From Bradyrhizobium algeriense (lineage in GTDB: Bacteria; Pseudomonadota; Alphaproteobacteria; Rhizobiales; Xanthobacteraceae): a stretch of 64,000 nt of DNA. A model generated the notes under the pieces. It worked only from the letters and a program-made list of their open reading frames with translations. It ran no database searches and had not been told where the DNA came from. The DNA is taken from positions 6,014,001 through 6,078,000 of the forward strand of contig NZ_JAZHRV010000001.1 of the NCBI RefSeq assembly GCF_036924595.1, written 5' to 3'. Position numbers and translations under genes: made by a program. This document shows, one piece after another, positions 46,086 to 55,216 of the stretch (its first letter is position 1; every line of letters begins with the position of its first letter).

Positions 46086-49000
46086 ATGTTCACATTCCTG
46101 GTCAGCGCCTCGCTCCGCAATCGCCTCCTTGTTCTTGCGATGGCGAGTATCCTCGTTCTTCTGGGCGCCTATACCGCGCGCCAGTTGCCCGTCGATGTGT
46201 TCCCGGACCTCAACCGTCCGACCGTTACCATCATGACGGAATCCGAAGGTTACGCCCCGCCGGAAGTCGAGCAGCTCGTCAGCTTCCCGATCGAAACCCA
46301 GATGAACGGCGTGCCGGGCGTCAGCCGGGTTCGATCGGTCTCGGGCATCGGACTTTCGATCGTCTACGTCGAGTTCGATTGGGGAACCGATATCTTCCGC
46401 AACCGCCAGCTGGTCGCGGAACGTCTCGCGCAAGTGCAGAGCCAACTCCCATTGAACGTCACTCCGCAGATCGGCCCGATCAGTTCGATCATGGGCCAGA
46501 TTCTCCTGATCGCGGTGACGTCAAAGACCGCATCGCCGATGGAGGTGCGCGAGATCGCCGACTTCACGATCAGGCCCCGGCTGCTCGCGATACCGGGTGT
46601 CGCGCAAGTGATCCCGATTGGCGGCGAGGTTCGTCAGTACCGGATCGCGCCGCTGCCTTCGGCGCTACGCGCGCTCGGCGTGGGCTATGAGCAAATAGAG
46701 CTGGCGCTAAGGCAGTTCGGCACCAACACCGGCGGCGGTTTCACTGATCAGAATGCCCGCGAGTTTCTCATCCGCAATATCGGACGCACGACGAGCCTGG
46801 AAGACCTGCGCAACATCGTCGTTACCACCATCGAAGGACGCCCCATCCTGCTGCGCCAGCTGGCGAACATCGACTTCGCGCCCAAGGTCAAGCGCGGCGA
46901 CGCCGGCTATATGAGTAGGCCCGCCGTGGTCGTCTCGGTCGAGAAGCAGCCCAATGTCGACACGGTGCAACTGACGCAGCAGATCACGCAGGTGCTTGCG
47001 GAGCTGGAGCCCAGCCTGCCGTCCGGCGTCAAGGCCAACGAGATCATATTCAGGCAGGCGAGTTTCATCGAAAACTCGATTCAGAACGTGGAGCGGGTGT
47101 TGCTCGAAGCAGCCCTCGTCGTGGCCGTCATCCTGTTCGCGTTTCTCCTCAACTGGCGCACGACGGCCATTTCGCTGACGGCGATCCCGGTCTCGATCCT
47201 GACCACGGCGATCATCTTCAAGCTGCTTGGCCTGTCGATCAATACGATGACGCTCGGCGGCCTCGCGATCGCCATCGGCGAGCTGGTCGATGACGCGGTG
47301 GTCGATGTCGAGAACATCTTCCGCCGGCTGCGCGAAAACAGGGAGCAAGGCAGCCCCCGATCCGTGTTCGACGTAGTGGTTTCGGCATCCAACGAAGTGC
47401 GGTCGGGCATCGTCTACGCCACGATGATCATCGTTCTCGTGTTCGTGCCGCTGTTTGCGCTTTCGGGCATCGAGGGACGGCTGTTCGCACCGCTCGGTCA
47501 CGCCTACATCATCTCGATCCTCGCCAGCCTGCTCGTTTCGATCACCCTCACGCCCGTGATGGCCTATTACTTGCTGCCGGGGATGAAACGCCTCGCGCAG
47601 CGAGAGAGTTGGCTGGTCCGCAAGCTCAAGTCCGCGAACCATGCGGCGCTCGGGTTTGCCTTCGCTCACAAGGGATTGCTGCTCGGCGTCACGGCGCTGG
47701 CGGTGCTGGGCGCCGGTGCGGGCGCGTTCGGCCTGAACCGCGCGTTCCTTCCGGCCTTCAACGAAGGTACATTCACCATCAATCTTGCGTTCAATCCCGG
47801 CGTTTCGCTTTCCGAATCGACCCGGGTCGGGTCGATCGCCGAACGCCTTCTGCTCGATGTGCCGGAAGTGATCAGCGTCGGGCGGCGCACGGGGCGCGCG
47901 GAGCTGGACGAGCATGCGGAAGGCGTCCATTCGTCCGACCTCGAAGTCGATCTCAAGCCCTCGCCGCGGCCCAAGCCCGAGATCATCGCGGATATACGCT
48001 CCCGGCTTGCGGTACTGCCGCTCTCGGTCAATGTCGGGCAGCCGATATCGCACAGGCTCGATCATCTGCTCTCGGGCGTCCGTGCCGAGCTCGCCCTGAA
48101 ACTGTTCGGCGACGACCTCGATACGCTGCGAAACAGCGCGGAAGAACTCCGTCTGCGACTCTCGAAAATCGAAGGCATCCAGGACCTGCAGGTCGAAAAG
48201 CAGGTTCGGATTCCGCAACTCGAGATCCGCGTCGATTATACGCGGGCCGCTTTGTACGGCGTGCAGCCGGGCGCCGTGACCGATCAGTTGTCGCGCCTGT
48301 CGAGCGGGCGCGTCATCTCGCGCGTGGTCGACGGCTACAAGCGCTACGACGTCGTCATGAGGCTACCCGACCGGCTTCGCACCACCGAGAAGCTCGGCGA
48401 CCTCTTGATCAAGACCCCATCGGGGTGGATACCGGCGCGTCAGATCGCGGATGTGAAGGAGACCGATGGGCCAAATCAGATCCTCAGAGAGAACGGCCGC
48501 AGGCGCATCGTCGTACTCGCGAATTCGGATGGCAAGACCGACATGGCCGAGATCGTGCGGCGCATTCGCGCGGAACTGAATGCAGCGAGCCTGCCGCAGG
48601 GCGTCACTGCGAGCCTTGAAGGCACATTCCAGGCGCAGGAGGAAGCCAGCCTCAGGATCGGTATCCTTTCGGTTATTTCTCTCGCGCTGATCTTCGCAAT
48701 TCTCTACAGCCGCTACCGCTCTGCCGTGCTCGCCTTGATCATCATGGGCGGGGTGCCGCTGGCGCTGATCGGCTCGGTCGCGGCACTGGCGCTCGCCGAC
48801 CAGCCGCTGTCTGTCGCCAGCATGGTTGGCTTCATCACGCTGGCGGGAATCGCGACACGCAACGGCATTCTCAAGATAAGCCACTACATCAATCTCGCCT
48901 TGCAGGAGCAAATGGAATTCGGGCCGGCGCTTGTCATCCGCGGAAGCCTCGAGCGCATGACCCCCGTCCTGATGACCGCGCTGTCCGCGGGGCTGGCGCT

Positions 49001-49214
49001 GCTGCCGCTGCTGATCGCGGCTGACGATCCGGGCAAGGAGATATTGCACCCGGTCGCCGTGACGATCTTCGGCGGACTTGTCAGCGCGACATTGCTCGAT
49101 GCCCTGATCACGCCCGTGCTGTTCCTCACGTTCGGCAGGAAGCCGCTCATGCGACTGATGCAACGCCAATCCGAGGAGCAACTCGCAGATCATGCTGCTT
49201 CGCATTCTTATTGA
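46086..49214 (+). CDS. Heavy-metal efflux RND permease (CusA/CzcA family)
   Basis: 1042 aa, normal for the family, with 12 membrane helices and two large periplasmic loops. [17 protein letters not shown] near the N-terminus and the helix-4 motif [17 protein letters not shown] (about 398-414), which carries acidic residues for proton relay, place it in the heavy-metal RND group. It exports metal cations by proton antiport as a trimer with the upstream adaptor. A TolC/CusC-type outer-membrane factor is not encoded in the cluster and must be supplied elsewhere. AGGAGGCACGCTC precedes the start. Confidence 0.93.
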   Translation: MFTFLVSASLRNRLLVLAMASILVLLGAYTARQLPVDVFPDLNRPTVTIMTESEGYAPPEVEQLVSFPIETQMNGVPGVSRVRSVSGIGLSIVYVEFDWGTDIFRNRQLVAERLAQVQSQLPLNVTPQIGPISSIMGQILLIAVTSKTASPMEVREIADFTIRPRLLAIPGVAQVIPIGGEVRQYRIAPLPSALRALGVGYEQIELALRQFGTNTGGGFTDQNAREFLIRNIGRTTSLEDLRNIVVTTIEGRPILLRQLANIDFAPKVKRGDAGYMSRPAVVVSVEKQPNVDTVQLTQQITQVLAELEPSLPSGVKANEIIFRQASFIENSIQNVERVLLEAALVVAVILFAFLLNWRTTAISLTAIPVSILTTAIIFKLLGLSINTMTLGGLAIAIGELVDDAVVDVENIFRRLRENREQGSPRSVFDVVVSASNEVRSGIVYATMIIVLVFVPLFALSGIEGRLFAPLGHAYIISILASLLVSITLTPVMAYYLLPGMKRLAQRESWLVRKLKSANHAALGFAFAHKGLLLGVTALAVLGAGAGAFGLNRAFLPAFNEGTFTINLAFNPGVSLSESTRVGSIAERLLLDVPEVISVGRRTGRAELDEHAEGVHSSDLEVDLKPSPRPKPEIIADIRSRLAVLPLSVNVGQPISHRLDHLLSGVRAELALKLFGDDLDTLRNSAEELRLRLSKIEGIQDLQVEKQVRIPQLEIRVDYTRAALYGVQPGAVTDQLSRLSSGRVISRVVDGYKRYDVVMRLPDRLRTTEKLGDLLIKTPSGWIPARQIADVKETDGPNQILRENGRRRIVVLANSDGKTDMAEIVRRIRAELNAASLPQGVTASLEGTFQAQEEASLRIGILSVISLALIFAILYSRYRSAVLALIIMGGVPLALIGSVAALALADQPLSVASMVGFITLAGIATRNGILKISHYINLALQEQMEFGPALVIRGSLERMTPVLMTALSAGLALLPLLIAADDPGKEILHPVAVTIFGGLVSATLLDALITPVLFLTFGRKPLMRLMQRQSEEQLADHAASHSY

Positions 49215-49244
49215 TCGTTCCTATCTTCCCAAAGGAGACTACGC

Positions 49245-49610
49245 ATGAAGTTCAGATATCTCACTCTCGGCGTTGCCTTGCTGGCCGGTCTGCCCGCCTC
49301 CGCACACGAGCCGAAAGCTGCCCATGGCGGACGTCTCGCCGAAGCCGGTCCATACCATGTGGAACTGGTCGCGAAGGGCACGGCGATTGAAATCTTCCTC
49401 CTCGGCGAAAACGACAAGCCAGTTGATCCGAAAGGCTTCAAGGCAGTCGCTATTTTCAGTCTGGGAGGAAAGGCCGAACGCATCCCGCTCGTGCCTTCGG
49501 AGAAGAGTAGCCTGAGCGGAACAGCGGCCACGGCCCTGCCGGCCAATCCCAAAGGTGCGGTTCAGCTCACAGCGCCGGACGGCAAGACTGCAACGGCGAG
49601 ATTCGAATGA
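49245..49610 (+). CDS. Small periplasmic protein of metal-efflux cluster
   Basis: 121 aa, signal peptide (LTLGVALLAGLPASA) followed by HEPKAAHGGRLAEAGPYHVELVAKG. The mature domain (about 20-120) resembles the Ig-like N-terminal domain of the adaptor encoded two genes upstream, both containing an I/VEIF/YL segment and a D-K/E-P-V motif. Histidines near the N-terminus suggest a metal-chaperone role. It is 30 bases downstream of the RND gene and preceded by AAAGGAGACTACGC, so it is part of the operon. Confidence 0.75.
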   Translation: MKFRYLTLGVALLAGLPASAHEPKAAHGGRLAEAGPYHVELVAKGTAIEIFLLGENDKPVDPKGFKAVAIFSLGGKAERIPLVPSEKSSLSGTAATALPANPKGAVQLTAPDGKTATARFE

Positions 49611-49635
49611 CGCTGCCGGCAAATCAACCGCAGCA

Positions 49636-50073
49636 TCATGCTCCAAGATGATGTTCGCGCGTCGCGATCAGGTCCCGGATCGCCTTCGATATCGGGACCG
49701 GGCGATGGGTTTCTTGGCTGGTATTGACCCAGACGATCTCAGCGGTCACGAGCGCTTCCATGCCGCCCTTCAGGAAGATGGCGAGTTCGAAGGTGAGGCT
49801 TGAATTGCCGATCCGTGCCACGCGCGCGCCGACGTCCAATTCCCAGTCGAACCGGACCGGCGCCTTGTATTCAATGACCGATTTGACGACGTGGAAATCC
49901 TCGCCGGTCTGCTTGGCGTCGGCATATTGATCGTAGCCGAGCGCCCGAAAATACTCGGTAATGGTGGTGTCGAAATAGGTCAGGTAGTGCGCGTTGAAGA
50001 CGACGCCCTGACCGTCGATCTCGGAATAGCGCACCCGGAACGGGTGAAAGAACCAGAATTGTTCGCGTGACAT
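49636..50073 (-). CDS. Acyl-CoA thioesterase, 4-hydroxybenzoyl-CoA thioesterase-like hotdog
   Basis: 145 aa single hotdog domain. The active-site segment RYSEIDGQGVVFNAHYLTYFD includes the catalytic Asp, with the long helix TITEYFRALGYDQY following, and VVKSVIEYKAPVRFDWELDVGARVARIGNSSLTFE forms the sheet. This pattern is the YbgC/FadM branch that hydrolyses acyl- or aryl-CoA esters. It is convergent with the metal cluster and not co-transcribed with it. Substrate not deducible. Confidence 0.88.
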   Translation of the reverse strand: MSREQFWFFHPFRVRYSEIDGQGVVFNAHYLTYFDTTITEYFRALGYDQYADAKQTGEDFHVVKSVIEYKAPVRFDWELDVGARVARIGNSSLTFELAIFLKGGMEALVTAEIVWVNTSQETHRPVPISKAIRDLIATREHHLGA

Positions 50074-50143
50074 GGGATTCCCGGCTATGCATGTTCGGCT
50101 GCATGCATAGCTTACCGAACCTGTATGATAAAGCTGGCCGCTT

Positions 50144-50232
50144 GTAGCCCGGATGGAGCGCAGCGCAATCCGGGACTGGTGCGCCCGCGGGCTCTACGGC
50201 CCCCGGATTACGCTTCGCTCCATCCGGGCTAC
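50144..50232. repeat. Palindromic intergenic repeat, family B copy 2
   Basis: Outer arms GTAGCCCGGATGGAGCGCAG and its inverse CGCTCCATCCGGGCTAC match almost perfectly; inner arms GCAATCCGGG and CCCGGATTACGC. Same family as 28228-28347. Confidence 0.8.
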
Positions 50233-50242
50233 GACCACACAG

Positions 50243-51337
50243 TCACAAACACGTCGCACGTTCGGCGGCGAGATAGCCGAACAACAGGCCGAGGCCGAAC
50301 AGCAGCACGAGGCCAGCCGCGCCGAACTCGATGCCGCGCATGATGAGCGCACCGCCGCCTTCGCGTCCGGCGCTGAGCCGCCGCGCGAGGCCCTTTGCGG
50401 ATACGGCGATCACGGCGATGGTTGCGACCGTGATGGCGGTGCCGAGCCCCATCACGAACGTCGCGGCGATGCCGGCCAGGAACAGGCCCTGCGCCAGCGA
50501 AAACACCAGCACCAGGATCGCGCCCGAGCAGGGCCGCATGCCGACGGCGAAGATCGCGCCCAGGCCGCGCCGCCAGCCGCCGGGGCCGGCGAGTTGATCC
50601 GGCGTCGGCCCGTGCGAATGGCCGCAATGCTCGTCGTGAACGTGACCATGACCGTGAGAGTGGTCGTGGCTGTGAGCGTGGTCAGGGCCGTGGTAGTGAT
50701 CATGGTGATGATGGCCATGATCGTGGCTGTGATCATGATGATGCGCAGCCGCCATCGCAGGCTGTGGCTTTGCCTGCAACGCCCGCATAAAACCGCCGCC
50801 CTTGGTCCAGACCAGCCGGACGCCGAACGCCGCGATCAAGGCGTAGCTTGCGATCTCGATCGCCTTCTCCGCGGAGCACATCGTCTTGGCGGTAGAACTA
50901 AGCAGCCAGGCGAGAACCGCAACCAGCGCCACCGCCACCAGCGCCTGCAGCAGCGCCGAGGCGAACGACAGCACGATGCCGCGCCGCGCGGTTTCCTCGT
51001 TGGCGACGAGATAGGACGAAATCACCGCCTTGCCGTGGCCGGGGCCGGCGGCGTGAAAGATGCCGTAGGCAAAGGAAATCCCAAGCAGCGTCCAGACCGC
51101 GCTGCCGTCCGACTTCGCGGCGCGTATCGTCGCCGACATCTCGCGATAGAATTCGGCTTGCTTGGCGAGGATCCATCCGATGATGCCGCCGACCTGCGGC
51201 TCGGCAGGAGGCCGCGGGCCGCCGAACGGATTTTGCGCCATCAAGGCGTGCACGGCGGCGTCGAACACCATGACGGCCGCAAGCGCGGCAAGTGTGATCG
51301 CTATGCCTTGCGCAAGGCGTGCCGGCGCCCGCCTCAC
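50243..51337 (-). CDS. Nickel/cobalt exporter, NicO (RcnA-like) family
   Basis: 364 aa from GTG 51335-51337, which overlaps the DUF1007 stop (GTGA). Six or seven membrane helices with the NicO signature HAAGPGHGKAVISSYL (metal-binding H-x-x-x-x-x-H) and GMRPCSGAILVLVFSLAQGLFLAG. A central cytoplasmic or periplasmic loop is extremely rich in His and Asp (about 45 residues with more than 20 His, e.g. HHHDHSHDHGHHHHDHYHG), a metal-buffering segment. It exports Ni/Co or imports them for metalloenzymes. Translation is coupled to DUF1007. Confidence 0.9.
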   Translation of the reverse strand: MRRAPARLAQGIAITLAALAAVMVFDAAVHALMAQNPFGGPRPPAEPQVGGIIGWILAKQAEFYREMSATIRAAKSDGSAVWTLLGISFAYGIFHAAGPGHGKAVISSYLVANEETARRGIVLSFASALLQALVAVALVAVLAWLLSSTAKTMCSAEKAIEIASYALIAAFGVRLVWTKGGGFMRALQAKPQPAMAAAHHHDHSHDHGHHHHDHYHGPDHAHSHDHSHGHGHVHDEHCGHSHGPTPDQLAGPGGWRRGLGAIFAVGMRPCSGAILVLVFSLAQGLFLAGIAATFVMGLGTAITVATIAVIAVSAKGLARRLSAGREGGGALIMRGIEFGAAGLVLLFGLGLLFGYLAAERATCL

Positions 51338-51969
51338 GGGCAATCAACCATGATCTTGTTGGCGAACATCGCGCCATAGTTGGAATTGTCGCCGTTCATG
51401 AAATTGTTTTCGTTGAGGCGCTGGGCATTGGCGGTGCCGTCATTCGGCCGCTGGAATTGCATCTTGCAGGCGGCGGGCGCACCGTTGAGCTTGATCGGGT
51501 CCTTGTCGTCGAACTTGAAGTCGATGAAGTAGGACGGATCGAAGACTTCAAGCGCCGTCTGCTTCGCCTTGAACGGCGTCTTGACCGGCAGCATGAAATG
51601 CAGCGTCAATTCGCTGTCCTTGTATTCGAGGAAATAGTCCACCGGCTCGACAAACTTCTCCTTCTTGCCGTCGCCCTTGGCGAAGGTGAAGAAGTTGAAC
51701 TCCTTCAGCGATTCGACATTGGTCTGCGCCAGCGGCGCCAGTTCTTCGCGGGTGTAGACGCCCTTGGTCTTGGTCGCGAGCCCCTGCAGCGCGTAGGTCG
51801 TGAACATTTCGTCAAAGGTCCAGGCGTGGCGGACGCCCGTGATCGAGCCATCGGGCGCATAGACCACTTCGCTCTTCGCAGTAATCCAGACGTGCGGATG
51901 CGCCTCGGCGGTGGCCGTGCCAAGCGCGATGCCAGCAGCGAGGAGGAGCAAACCGAATAACCTGTGCAT
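51334..51969 (-). CDS. DUF1007-family periplasmic protein
   Basis: 211 aa from ATG 51967-51969. A signal peptide (LFGLLLLAAGIALGTATAEA) is followed immediately by HPHVWI, an N-terminal histidine metal motif diagnostic of DUF1007. The remainder is beta-rich with FDEMFTTYALQGL and DPSYFIDFKF. DUF1007 proteins are nearly always encoded next to NicO/RcnA-type transporters and probably deliver or sense the metal in the periplasm. The next gene (NicO) begins inside its stop codon. It lies 13 bases downstream of the M3 peptidase. Confidence 0.88.
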   Translation of the reverse strand: MHRLFGLLLLAAGIALGTATAEAHPHVWITAKSEVVYAPDGSITGVRHAWTFDEMFTTYALQGLATKTKGVYTREELAPLAQTNVESLKEFNFFTFAKGDGKKEKFVEPVDYFLEYKDSELTLHFMLPVKTPFKAKQTALEVFDPSYFIDFKFDDKDPIKLNGAPAACKMQFQRPNDGTANAQRLNENNFMNGDNSNYGAMFANKIMVDCP

Positions 51970-51982
51970 CGTTGATGTCACC

Positions 51983-54073
51983 TCAGGCCGCCGGTGTCGC
52001 TTCGAGCAGTCCCCGCCGCCGCAACAGCGCGTCCGCCTCCGGCTCGCGACCGCGGAACGCGACATAGGCATCCTCCGGGTCGCGCGAACCGCCCGACGAA
52101 TAGATGTCGTCATGCAGGCGTTTGGCGGTGGCGGGATCGAAGATGTCGCCAGCCTCCTCAAAGGCGCCGAAGGCGTCGGCGTCCATCACTTCCGACCACA
52201 TATAGCTGTAATAGCCGGACGCATAGTGATCGCCGGAGAAGATATGGCCGAATTGCGTGGGCCGGTGCCGCAGCGCGATTTCCGCGGGCATGCCGATCTT
52301 CTCCAGTTCGGCCTTCTCGAACGCGCCGACGTCGCGGCTGGCCTCGGCCGGCTGGGTGTGGAATTCGAGGTCGATCAGCGCCGAGGAGACGAACTCCACG
52401 GTGGCGAAGCCCTGATTGAACTTGCGGGCGGCGAGGAAGCGCTGCAGCAGGTCGTCCGGCAGCGGCTCGCCGGTCTGGTAGTGCTTTGCGAACTGCCGCA
52501 ACACCTGCGGCTGCTCCTGCCAGTGCTCGTAGAGCTGCGAGGGCAGTTCGACGAAATCGGTGAACACGGAGGTCCCCGACAGCGAGGGATAGGTCACGTT
52601 GGACAGCATGCCGTGCAGGCCATGGCCGAATTCGTGGAATAGCGTCCGCGCATCGTCCGGCGACAGCAGCGACGGCTCGCCATTGGCGCCCCGGGCGAAG
52701 TTGCAGACATTGATGATCAGCGGGGCGATCTCGCCGTCGAGCTTCTGCTGGTCGCGCAGCGAGGTCATCCAGGCGCCGGAGCGTTTTGAGGACCTCGCAA
52801 AGTAATCGCCGTAGAACAGCGCCTTGTGCTGGCCGGCGGCGTCCTTGACCTCCCAGACCCGGACGTCCGGATGCCAGACCGGGACGTCCTTGCGCTCGGC
52901 GAAGGTGATCCCGAACAGGCGGGTGGCGCAGTCGAAGGCGGCCTCGATCATGTGGTCGAGGACCAGATAGGGTTTTATAGCCGCATCGTCGAAATCGGCG
53001 CGGCGCTGGCGAAGCTTCTCGGCGTAGTAGCGCCAGTCCCAGGGAGCGAGACTGAAATTGCCGCCCTCCTCTGTGATCAGTTCCTGCAGGGCGTCGCGGT
53101 CGGCAAGCGCCCGCGCCCGGGCCGGCTTCCAGACCCGCTCCAGCAGGCCGCGCACCGCTTCCGGCGTCTTGGCCATGGAATCCTCCAGCCGGTAGGCGGC
53201 GTAGGTCGCAAAGCCCATGATCTTGGCGGCCTCCTCGCGGAGCGCGAGGATCTCCACGATGGTGGCGTTGTTGTCGTTGGCGTTGCCATTGTCGCCCCGC
53301 GCGGTGAAGGCCTTGAAGACCTTCTCGCGCAGGTCGCGGCGCGACGAGCTCTTCAAGAACGGCTCCACCGAGGAGCGCGACAGCGTCACGATCGCCTTGC
53401 CTGCCATGCCCCGCTCTTCGGCGGTCGCCTTGGCCGCGGCGACGAAGGCTTCGGGGAGACCGGCGCGGTCGTCCTCGCCGAGCTCCATGAACCAGTCCTG
53501 CTCGTCGCCGAGCAGATGGTGGCTGAACGAGGTGCCGAGCTGGGCCAGCCGCTCGTTGATCTCGGCCCGCCGCTTCTTGGCGGCCTCGTCGAGGCCGGCG
53601 CCGGCGCGGTAGAAATTGGTGTAGGTGCGCTCCAGCAGCCGCATCTGTTCAGCCGTCAGGCCGAGCTGGGCGCGCTTCTCGTGCAGCATCGCGATGCGGC
53701 CGAACAGCACCGCGTTCATCATGATCGGGTTCCAGTGCCGCGCCATCCGCAAGGAGACTTCCTTGTCGATCTCCAGGATCGCCGGATTGGAGTGCGCCGA
53801 GACCAGGTCGTAGAACACGGCCGCGACCTTGGAGAGCAGCTTGCCGGAGCGCTCCAGCGCCGTGATGGTGTTGGCGAAGTCCGGCAGGGTGGGATCATGG
53901 GTGATCGCCGCGATCTCGGCGGCATGGTCGGCAAAGGCCCGCTCGAAGGCGGGCAGGAAGTGCTCCGGCTCGATCTCAGCGAAAGGCGGCGTCTCGAACG
54001 GCGTCTGCCACGGCTGGAGCAGCGGATTTGCTCCGGCTTCCGGAGCGGCTGCCGTCTGCAGGGTTTCTGACAT
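51983..54073 (-). CDS. M3-family zinc metallopeptidase (Dcp/oligopeptidase A type)
   Basis: 696 aa from ATG 54071-54073 (GTG 54076 adds one residue). The zinc site HEFGHGLHGM (HExxH-type) lies about two thirds along, with the downstream Glu in the helix of FTDFVELPSQLYEHW. The whole chain is the closed-helical M3 fold; the N-terminal WQTPFETPPFAEIEPEHFLPAFE is typical of peptidyl-dipeptidase Dcp and oligopeptidase A. It is cytoplasmic and degrades short peptides, including cleaved signal peptides. It is upstream of DUF1007-NicO by 13 bases. Confidence 0.92.
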   Translation of the reverse strand: MSETLQTAAAPEAGANPLLQPWQTPFETPPFAEIEPEHFLPAFERAFADHAAEIAAITHDPTLPDFANTITALERSGKLLSKVAAVFYDLVSAHSNPAILEIDKEVSLRMARHWNPIMMNAVLFGRIAMLHEKRAQLGLTAEQMRLLERTYTNFYRAGAGLDEAAKKRRAEINERLAQLGTSFSHHLLGDEQDWFMELGEDDRAGLPEAFVAAAKATAEERGMAGKAIVTLSRSSVEPFLKSSSRRDLREKVFKAFTARGDNGNANDNNATIVEILALREEAAKIMGFATYAAYRLEDSMAKTPEAVRGLLERVWKPARARALADRDALQELITEEGGNFSLAPWDWRYYAEKLRQRRADFDDAAIKPYLVLDHMIEAAFDCATRLFGITFAERKDVPVWHPDVRVWEVKDAAGQHKALFYGDYFARSSKRSGAWMTSLRDQQKLDGEIAPLIINVCNFARGANGEPSLLSPDDARTLFHEFGHGLHGMLSNVTYPSLSGTSVFTDFVELPSQLYEHWQEQPQVLRQFAKHYQTGEPLPDDLLQRFLAARKFNQGFATVEFVSSALIDLEFHTQPAEASRDVGAFEKAELEKIGMPAEIALRHRPTQFGHIFSGDHYASGYYSYMWSEVMDADAFGAFEEAGDIFDPATAKRLHDDIYSSGGSRDPEDAYVAFRGREPEADALLRRRGLLEATPAA

Positions 54074-54141
54074 CACAAATCCCGTCTTTTCCTCTGGAGC
54101 CCTCTCGGCCCTGATTGATCAGGGCCGGGCTCCAACTTTGG

Positions 54142-54193
54142 TTTGACGCGTTTTCTTTAGCGCGAACCGGTCACCACTTCGCCCGAAAAACGC
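54142..54193. repeat. Intergenic repeat, family D copy 3
   Basis: TTTGACGCGTTTTCTTTAGCGCGAACCGG...CACTTCGCCCGAAAAACGC, same orientation as 21506-21581 and opposite to 40554-40604. It lies between divergent M3 peptidase and the small membrane protein gene. Confidence 0.7.
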
Positions 54194-54303
54194 TCTGGAA
54201 CATGCGGCAATCTATATCACGCGATGCGGCATTTTTGGGCCTTTTGCGCTTGATAGATCGGCCCTTTTCGGAGAGATTGCGCCCCTTGAACAGGACCTTT
54301 TCC

Positions 54304-54564
54304 ATGAGCCCACAGCCCGCTTCCACTTCCTCCCGCGCGATCGTCTGGCCGAGCGTCATCACCGTCATCTCGGCGGCGATCCTGATCGGTGCCGAAGTGT
54401 TCGGCGCGGCGTTTGCCGGCGGCTGGGCGCTCGCGATCCTGTTCGGCCTCGACGACACCGCCGCACATATCCTCCAGGCGGTGCTGTTCGGGATCGGCGT
54501 GCTGATCATGGTGGCGTTCATCCGCGCCGCGCAACGCATCGAGCCGTTCTTCAAGCGCGCCTGA
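54304..54564 (+). CDS. Small two-helix membrane protein
   Basis: 86 aa from ATG 54304 (AACAGGACCTTTTCC upstream; longer frames run into the repeat). Two hydrophobic helices (about 14-45 and 53-72) flanked by polar ends with RAAQRIEPFFKRA at the C-terminus. I do not recognise the family; similar small proteins are common in Bradyrhizobium. It stands alone upstream of the speF leader region. Confidence 0.65.
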   Translation: MSPQPASTSSRAIVWPSVITVISAAILIGAEVFGAAFAGGWALAILFGLDDTAAHILQAVLFGIGVLIMVAFIRAAQRIEPFFKRA

Positions 54565-55216
54565 CGCGCGTTCAAGAAAGCGCTGCGGCACAGGCGCTGA
54601 AGCGCTCGCGCATCTTTCCAGAAATCTTAACGTACGTTCATGTTTGTTGATCGGCCGCGCGCGCCGAGAACCAATTTGTAAGCACACGTCGGGGAAATTT
54701 GTCCCCAGCCTAAAAAAATTGTTGCGAAGCAGAATCAAAAGTCTTATTTCCAGCCTTGCCCAATTTCGCACGTGCCTGTGGTCGTGTGTCAGTCGGTAGG
54801 TATCCGGACAAGAGGCCGGACAGCCGCCAAGGGATGGAAGAACCGAGGGTCGCTCCATAAGCGGCCAGCATCTCTCTCAAGAGATGCCGTCGAAGGTCTC
54901 GCCATCCTTTGCAACCGTGACTGGCAGCCGGAGGCGAACCGGCGCACCCCGCTCTCAACGGGGGACGCGACTTAAAGCAACGACGGATCGGGCTTTTTTG
55001 GTCTCTACCGGCATTCCAACGCCGGCGCGGGCTACTGAAAAGGCTTGTCCTTCATTGCCAGGTGTGCGGGCGGGAGAATTCCCGACCAATCCACGGCAGC
55101 ACAATTCGGTCTGAGTTCAAGGCCTTGTCGCGTCTCCATCGTGCGGCAACGCCAGCAAACTCATGTCCGAGATCACATTTGAACGGGTCCCGTCGCTGGG
55201 CCGTTTGGAGGGTGCT
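54565..55216. other. Long upstream region of ornithine decarboxylase
   Basis: 652 bases without a supported protein gene. The central part is the structured leader listed next. Upstream lie the GGGGAAATTTGTCCCC hairpin (54691-54706) and an AT-rich stretch around 54710-54750 where a promoter is likely. Downstream, 54990-55216, no clear element; frames there have weak start signals. Confidence 0.5.
54760..55000 (+). ncRNA. speF-type leader RNA (alphaproteobacterial motif)
   Basis: A chain of strong hairpins lies upstream of the ornithine decarboxylase: GGTCGCT/AGCGGCC (54848-54866), GCATCTCT/AGAGATGC (54868-54887, 8 bp, tetraloop CTCA), GCCGG/CCGGC (54927-54943), and CCCCG/CGGGG (54947-54963). 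The speF motif is a known large structured RNA found upstream of ornithine decarboxylase genes in alphaproteobacteria and thought to be cis-regulatory. Position, size and downstream gene match; exact boundaries are a guess. A terminator is not obvious, so control could be at translation. Confidence 0.6.

Noticed and set aside
50620..50760. Short tandem-looking CAT/GTG-rich DNA in the NicO gene
   Set aside because: It is simply the codons of the His/Asp-rich loop, not a DNA repeat element or CRISPR.
52826..54070. 414-codon plus-strand frame inside the M3 peptidase gene
   Set aside because: Antisense shadow of a gene with an intact HEFGH zinc motif.
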